Shown here: piece after piece, positions 7,388 to 11,660 of the stretch
Layout: each line of letters begins with the position of its first letter
Numbering within the stretch: the stretch's first letter is position 1
Assembly: GCA_964393615.1 (NCBI GenBank)
Contig: CAYMUR010000113.1
Coordinates: 1 to 11,660 of the forward strand
Length of the DNA stretch: 11,660 bases
Source: CAYMUR01 sp964393615
GTDB lineage: Bacteria; Planctomycetota; Planctomycetia; Pirellulales; Pirellulaceae
Direction: 5' to 3'
Position numbers and translations under genes: made by a program
The notes under the pieces: model-generated
The model's input: only the letters and a program-made list of their open reading frames with translations
Database searches by the model: none
What the model was told of the DNA's origin: nothing

Positions 7388-8941
7388 ATGAATGATATTC
7401 CACGGAAATTATCATACGCTTTGGTTGGGGCGTTTACTTTAGCAGGCCTGCTGTTACGTGTGTATGGTCTCCAGGAGAGCTTATGGCTCGACGAACTGCA
7501 TACGGCATGGGTTGTAACGGGAGGTGTCAACGAATTACCCGTTCGGGCGGAGCTGGGTAATTGTCACGCGACCTATTTTTATCTTGTCTGGGCATCGATC
7601 AACACGTTTGGCATGCATGAATGGTCGCTACGTTTGCCAGCGATCGTTGCCGGTACAGGTCTGATTCCGCTGATGTTTTTGGCCACGCGTCAATGGGCAA
7701 AATCCCGCTTGGCTGCGCTATTGGCTGCCGGGCTGGTGGCGATGGATCCTTGGTGCATTGTTTTCGCCCAGGAAGCAAGAGTCTATGCCTTGCTGCAATG
7801 GGTTGGACTATTGCAGCTTTTAATGTTATGGCGTGTGTGGCAAAAGCCGCGACTGACCAATCGGATAGCGATGGTCGGACTGTCTGCGCTGCTATTTTAT
7901 CTGCATTTCACATCGCTCCTGCTTTTTGTGGCCGAGTGGCTGTTCGGTCTGTATGTTTGCTTGCGGTATTCGCGTCGTAACCGGTATGCCATCAGTCAGC
8001 TCCTGTTTGACACTTTATTGATAGTTGCCGCCATGTTACCTGCCTGGCCATTGCTGAGCGAGATTGCCGCGCGGCGATCGAATTGGGAACTTTTTGTTCC
8101 GGTCCCGACGGGGTTACAGGTCTTTCGTCTTTTTCCACTCGATCTGTATGTTTTGGCGCCGTTGTTTCTAGTGGGATGTGTCACGGTATGGGGTCTGTTT
8201 TTGAAGAAAACAGGAAACCGAAGACGCATTCCCCTGCTGGTTTGGCTATTGACCGCAACGTGGTTTTTGGTGCCGATAGCGACTGCTGTCGTATTGACTT
8301 GTACGGATACGGCCCGTGTGTTTCACATTCGCTACTTAATCACGGTTGCTTTAGCCCCGATTCTTTTTTCGTCGCTTATGTGTGCTGTTTGTGAGCGTTC
8401 GGTGCGGCGAGGATTTGTAGCGATTATGCTCCTGCTTGCGTTGTTCAGTCATGGACCATGTGGTCAGATCGCGCGTGATGGTGACTTGATTTGTCATGGT
8501 GGAGAAAACTGGCGCGATGCGCTGCAGTGGATACGTGACCGTTCTCAGGAAAACGCGACGCTTTTTTTCCGTTCAGCGTTGATCGAGGCCGACGATTTAT
8601 CTCGCCAGTCAGATCCCGAATTTTTAGAATACTGCCAATTTCCGTTGCTAAGCATTTATGGATTGAACGACCTCAATCTAACGGTGATTTTATTACCGAC
8701 ATCTGCTACGGAACATTTTCTTGAATTTGAAAACGAAAGTTGGGCGGCACAGCATGCAGTGCTAATGGTTGTTCGGGGGCCGAAACAATATGCAGATCGG
8801 TTGTTTCAGAAAACGCATCTCAAAATTAAAAATGCTACGCAATGGAAACTTGAAAAGAAACACTTTAGGGGTGTTTCAGTAGCTCGTCTGTTGGATTTTG
8901 GCAAGCCTCCAACAGGGGACCAACCGGCACAACCGGAGTGA
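7388..8941 (+). CDS. GT-C fold membrane glycosyltransferase (PMT_2/ArnT-like, GT39/GT83 type)
   Basis: This 517-residue polytopic inner-membrane protein resembles glycosyltransferases that use polyprenyl-phosphate-linked sugars on the outer face of the membrane. The first helix (about 8-25) is followed by an extracytoplasmic loop with LWLDELHTAW; D35-E36 match the acidic pair that GT-C enzymes use for catalysis and metal binding. A second family block, FAQEARVYALL, is at 126-136. Roughly nine to eleven hydrophobic segments run to about residue 353, followed by a soluble C-terminal domain of about 160 residues. The start at 7388 is limited by an in-frame TGA at 7382-7384; the ribosome binding site is weak. 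The gene follows the CpsD-like ATPase on the same strand after 213 nt, consistent with surface glycan assembly. Donor and acceptor cannot be inferred. Confidence 0.88.
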   Translation: MNDIPRKLSYALVGAFTLAGLLLRVYGLQESLWLDELHTAWVVTGGVNELPVRAELGNCHATYFYLVWASINTFGMHEWSLRLPAIVAGTGLIPLMFLATRQWAKSRLAALLAAGLVAMDPWCIVFAQEARVYALLQWVGLLQLLMLWRVWQKPRLTNRIAMVGLSALLFYLHFTSLLLFVAEWLFGLYVCLRYSRRNRYAISQLLFDTLLIVAAMLPAWPLLSEIAARRSNWELFVPVPTGLQVFRLFPLDLYVLAPLFLVGCVTVWGLFLKKTGNRRRIPLLVWLLTATWFLVPIATAVVLTCTDTARVFHIRYLITVALAPILFSSLMCAVCERSVRRGFVAIMLLLALFSHGPCGQIARDGDLICHGGENWRDALQWIRDRSQENATLFFRSALIEADDLSRQSDPEFLEYCQFPLLSIYGLNDLNLTVILLPTSATEHFLEFENESWAAQHAVLMVVRGPKQYADRLFQKTHLKIKNATQWKLEKKHFRGVSVARLLDFGKPPTGDQPAQPE

Positions 8942-8955
8942 GCCTACATCGGAGC

Positions 8956-9756
8956 TTACCAGAGGCCTCGTTTTCGTTCTTTGGCGGGAAGGATTTCCAG
9001 ACATGTCGTCCACCAGCCCGTCACCACTGTTTCTACAAATTCTTCTGGCAGACGTTCTTGTTGCATTTCTCGGGCGAGTCGCTCGTTGGCATACTCAACC
9101 GGTATGAATTCGACGGACAATCCATCGGATGCCCGGCTCAGTAGCGTGTACCAGACACGGGACGTACCATCATTTTCAGGGCGTCCCAACACGCCGACAT
9201 TGACGAAATGACGATTTCCTGAGAGTTTTCGGTGCCATTTGAGACCTGTGTGTGTGACAGCGACGACGTCGGTTTCGGCCTGCTCGCCGAGATACTGTAA
9301 GAAATGGGTTGACGAAGTCGATTCCCATAAAAATTCGTTTGTCTGACGGGGGCTGCCGTGGCACAGAAGCACTTTCAGTCCGTCCAGGTCCAGGCGGATT
9401 TCAGGTGGTAAATTGCGTAGGAATTGACGGCCAGGGAGCGATGTGTTTGCCAGCGTATAATCGTAGCTGATTTGCGCAAAATAATTGTCGCGAGGGTCGG
9501 TATAACCACATTGGCAATCTTCTAATTCGTTGCCGATCGAATGGTCGTAATTACCTTGCAGGCAACGGATGTTATTTTGGATAAGTAACGGAAACACCCG
9601 GTCCGGAAAAGGTCCAAAGGCTCCCATGTCCCCCAGGCAGTACATGGCATCCACACCACGCCGTCGCGCATCGGCCACGGCAGCTTCGAGTGCCAGGTAG
9701 TTGTTGTAGATTCCGCCAAAACAGGCGATACGTGTGGAGGGTGTCTCAGGGTTCAT
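8956..9756 (-). CDS. Metallophosphoesterase-fold protein with one metal site lost
   Basis: This 266-residue protein has the order of motifs of the calcineurin-like/YfcE metallophosphoesterases, but several metal ligands are changed. Motif I, normally DxH in SDIHGN, reads GGIYNN (14-19). Motif II, GDMGAFGP, keeps D43. Motif III reads GNYD (68-71) instead of GNHD, keeping N69. Motif IV, CHGSP, keeps H133. Motif V reads THTG (168-171) instead of GHTH, keeping H169 but losing the second His. The block VNVGVLGRP (185-193) matches the usual VNPGSVGxP. A CQCGYTDPRDN segment (81-91) looks family-specific. The frame is intact, so this is a diverged gene and not a pseudogene. It may use a single metal, or bind a ligand without hydrolysis. 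It ends 14 nt from the convergent glycosyltransferase gene and lies 163 nt downstream of the radical SAM gene on the same strand, with a possible weak promoter of its own. Confidence 0.85.
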   Translation of the reverse strand: MNPETPSTRIACFGGIYNNYLALEAAVADARRRGVDAMYCLGDMGAFGPFPDRVFPLLIQNNIRCLQGNYDHSIGNELEDCQCGYTDPRDNYFAQISYDYTLANTSLPGRQFLRNLPPEIRLDLDGLKVLLCHGSPRQTNEFLWESTSSTHFLQYLGEQAETDVVAVTHTGLKWHRKLSGNRHFVNVGVLGRPENDGTSRVWYTLLSRASDGLSVEFIPVEYANERLAREMQQERLPEEFVETVVTGWWTTCLEILPAKERKRGLW

Positions 9757-9777
9757 GAATGTGGTTCATGTTTGAAG

Positions 9778-9807
9778 AAAATATCGCGTACCGAATTGAT
9801 TCATCAA
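9778..9807 (-). promoter_or_regulatory. Candidate promoter for the metallophosphoesterase-like gene
   Basis: Reading leftward, TTGATG (9807-9802) and TATTTT (9783-9778) are separated by 18 nt, each matching consensus at four of six positions. It sits in the 163-nt gap after the radical SAM gene and would give a leader of about 15 nt. The match is weak; read-through from upstream is an alternative. Confidence 0.2.
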
Positions 9808-9919
9808 AATGGAATGTTATTGGCCATATAGATTCGAGGGGATTCACTCGGTCTTTCTTTAAGTCCTTGTGAGCAAACGGTTGGAATATGCACACGCTTG
9901 CGGTACAGTTTTCAATTCC

Positions 9920-10807
9920 TCACTTTACACTAGAAGGGTTGGAGCAAATAGCGCCATATTGGTAACAAGTAAAACATGCGCCGTGCTTGAGTGGATAAGC
10001 AGTTGCCGATTCAGACAATGATTGGCCAAGCAATGAATCATCTATTTCGACCAGAATCGGACAAACGTGAACTCCGCGATCCGTCACAATTCGGCTGTGC
10101 TCACAAATCAATTGCGAGCGGTCAAATCCAGCGAGCATGGCATGGTCGACGCGTTCGCTGTCATGATATCCGTGTGACCGTTGTTCTTCGGCACCGAGAT
10201 GTAAAGTCGGTAAAATTTTCAGTCGGGGACGCGTATAGCCCGATCCTCGTAGCATATCGACAAAAGTACTTACGATCTCTTGTTCGTCTTCGATTGGCCA
10301 GGTGCGAGCCGCAGTAATAATCGGCAAAAATCCGTAGTCGACAAGTTGTGTGACTCCTTGCATCGCTCTGTCGAACGTGCCTGACCCACGAATCGGATCG
10401 TTCGTGTCTGGCGAAAAGCCATCGATTGAAACACGAAATTCAAGGGAATAGGTGCTTTCTGCTTCGGCACGTGCGAGATCTGACAACCAGGTGTCCTTGA
10501 GGACGGTTCCATTCGTCAAAACGGTAGCTGGCCCATATTGCAAAGTCGTGATCAGAATTTGCACCATTTCGCGGTTGAGGAACGGTTCACCGCCTGTAAA
10601 GTAATACTCTTTGGTTCCCAGAGATACGGACTCTTGCAAACGCTGTTTGACATGATCGAGTGTTAACATTCCCATGCTATCGTTATGAGGACTGCAACTG
10701 ATAAAACAATGATGACATGTCAAGTTGCAGAGTGTGCCGGCGACTTGAAACCAGAGGTGGTCGAGGTGGGATAGTTCGACGTGGGGAGGAGAGAGTGGTG
10801 ATTTCAT
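9920..10807 (-). CDS. Radical SAM enzyme with C-terminal extra cysteines (SPASM/twitch-like)
   Basis: This protein is 295 residues from the ATG at 10807. The cysteine motif C27-N-L-T-C31-H-H-C34 binds the 4Fe-4S cluster that cleaves S-adenosylmethionine; TGGEP at 71-75 contacts the SAM amino group. A further Cys38 follows in FISCSP. The C-terminal part holds Cys235, 249, 278, 281 and 288, including ACFTCYQYGAIC, which suggests one auxiliary cluster of SPASM or twitch type. The substrate is unknown; related proteins modify peptides or small molecules. An in-frame TTG at 10834 would add nine residues and start 3 nt after the upstream stop, so the start is uncertain; I prefer the ATG. No strong ribosome binding site precedes either. 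The flavoprotein gene immediately upstream on the same strand indicates an operon and a shared pathway. Confidence 0.88.
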   Translation of the reverse strand: MKSPLSPPHVELSHLDHLWFQVAGTLCNLTCHHCFISCSPHNDSMGMLTLDHVKQRLQESVSLGTKEYYFTGGEPFLNREMVQILITTLQYGPATVLTNGTVLKDTWLSDLARAEAESTYSLEFRVSIDGFSPDTNDPIRGSGTFDRAMQGVTQLVDYGFLPIITAARTWPIEDEQEIVSTFVDMLRGSGYTRPRLKILPTLHLGAEEQRSHGYHDSERVDHAMLAGFDRSQLICEHSRIVTDRGVHVCPILVEIDDSLLGQSLSESATAYPLKHGACFTCYQYGAICSNPSSVK

Positions 10808-10837
10808 GTGTAGAATTTTGTTGGGTGATGGCAAGGA

Positions 10838-11660
10838 CTATGCAGATTTATACAAGTCCAGGTCATGCCTGCCTTGAATGATGCTGAATGCATCCCGAAT
10901 TTGTGTTAACCCAGATTGAAACAGGGCCTGGGTCCCACGGCCATGACTCTTGCTTCCCAGGATGAAAAAATTCGGTTCCGGATTCAACAATGTTTCTGCC
11001 CCGTGGTCTGGTTGGTTGAGACAATCACCTGATGCGACAGTTGACAGTGCAGCTGCCAATTGCATTGGCCCTTCACTTGCGTAACATTCATGCACTTGTA
11101 ACTCGCGATAAATATTGCGGTTCGGACGATAGCCAACATTGGCGACAATCCGATCGAATGCATACCGGCCATTGTGCTGGCCCTCCAGCACAACCTCAAA
11201 TTGGCCCTTTGCGTCATCTCGTGACATGGCGACAAGCGTTGTATCCGGCCAATATTGTAGCCGATTTGTCTGTTGAGACAGTTGATTTGCCTCAGCGGCC
11301 AAGCGGTGACGTTGTGTGAGTCGGTCGTTGGCAATTTCCCGAATTGGTCCGTCAGCGGAAGGAGGATTCCAGCGTGGACGGGTGATCCAGGTCACACGCG
11401 AATCAGATGCGTTGCGTGCCAGCTCAGCGAGTGCCACGGCGGAGGTAGCAGCTGAAAAGCCGGACCCAATCAGTAACGTATGCTGGCCGTGGTAATGCTC
11501 CTGTGCAGTGTGTTGAACGTCTGGCACGTTGTATTCAATGTGGGCGGCACAGGTTGTTTCCCTAATTGCCGAGATTCCACCAGGTCCCACCCAATTGTGA
11601 TTGCCATACGTACCGGTAGTATCGAGCACGATATGAGCCATATCCCAAGACTGTTTATTG
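10838..11660 (-). CDS. FAD/NAD(P)-binding oxidoreductase (partial, N-terminus beyond the right edge)
   Basis: About 274 residues are visible. The frame stays open to the edge, upstream of the ATG at 11641, and that ATG falls inside a conserved-looking strand (MAHIVLDTTGTYG), so the true start and the N-terminal FAD dinucleotide-binding motif are outside the window. The segment TLLIGSGFSAATSAVALAEL, with GxGxxA spacing, is the Rossmann motif for NAD(P)H. DRIVANVGYRPN resembles the conserved late motif of two-dinucleotide-binding flavoproteins. Near the C-terminus, NFFILGSKSHGR followed by the block ending SGLTQIRDAF resembles the closing segment of this flavoprotein group. It probably oxidises or reduces a small molecule. 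The stop lies 30 nt before the radical SAM ATG (3 nt before its alternative TTG), so the two genes are likely co-transcribed. Lack of a stop, frameshift or repeat in the visible part argues for an intact gene. Confidence 0.82.
   Translation of the reverse strand, partial: NKQSWDMAHIVLDTTGTYGNHNWVGPGGISAIRETTCAAHIEYNVPDVQHTAQEHYHGQHTLLIGSGFSAATSAVALAELARNASDSRVTWITRPRWNPPSADGPIREIANDRLTQRHRLAAEANQLSQQTNRLQYWPDTTLVAMSRDDAKGQFEVVLEGQHNGRYAFDRIVANVGYRPNRNIYRELQVHECYASEGPMQLAAALSTVASGDCLNQPDHGAETLLNPEPNFFILGSKSHGRGTQALFQSGLTQIRDAFSIIQGRHDLDLYKSA

Noticed and set aside
7107..7391. A 94-codon basic open frame whose stop overlaps the glycosyltransferase start as ATGA.
   Set aside because: It overlaps the ATPase gene by 68 nt, has no good start signal and shows no recognisable family. 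A small coupled protein cannot be excluded; conservation in relatives would rescue it.
8939..8990. Possible bidirectional terminator between the convergent glycosyltransferase and phosphoesterase genes (GAGGCCTC followed by a short T run).
   Set aside because: The palindrome has no loop, lies inside the phosphoesterase coding region, and the T run is short and interrupted.

Overview
The window looks like bacterial chromosome, most likely from a planctomycete (Planctomycetota, Pirellulales-like). The reasons are the short form of ThiC, a family with a PAWEVD-type motif ahead of a CpsD/ParA-like ATPase domain, a divergent metallophosphoesterase family, and the general scarcity of strong Shine-Dalgarno sequences. 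This assignment rests on recalled family resemblance, not on a search. I see no RNA genes, IS elements, integrases, phage genes or CRISPR arrays.

Region 1 (1-4734, minus strand) is conserved vitamin and one-carbon metabolism. metH (full-length cobalamin-dependent methionine synthase, 1231 aa) is followed after a 182-nt spacer by thiC, whose C-terminal third runs off the left edge. The spacer holds a candidate promoter and a small hairpin but no recognisable TPP riboswitch.

Region 2 (4735-5073) is a 339-nt divergent spacer with no convincing gene. It holds a possible -10 element for metH and the start-proximal ribosome binding site of the rightward operon.

Region 3 (5074-8941, plus strand) looks like a cell-surface polysaccharide or glycan unit. 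It contains an unrecognised bitopic membrane protein, an overlapping CpsD/BY-kinase-like P-loop ATPase whose Walker A lysine is replaced by cysteine, and a GT-C fold membrane glycosyltransferase of the ArnT/PMT type.

Region 4 (8956-11660, minus strand, convergent with region 3) holds a flavin-dependent oxidoreductase (cut by the right edge), a radical SAM enzyme with extra C-terminal cysteines, and a metallophosphoesterase-fold protein that has lost one complete metal site. The first two are tightly linked; the third follows after 163 nt and may have its own promoter. They look like parts of one uncharacterised biosynthetic or modification pathway, and this is the most interesting part of the window. 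The product cannot be read from the sequence.
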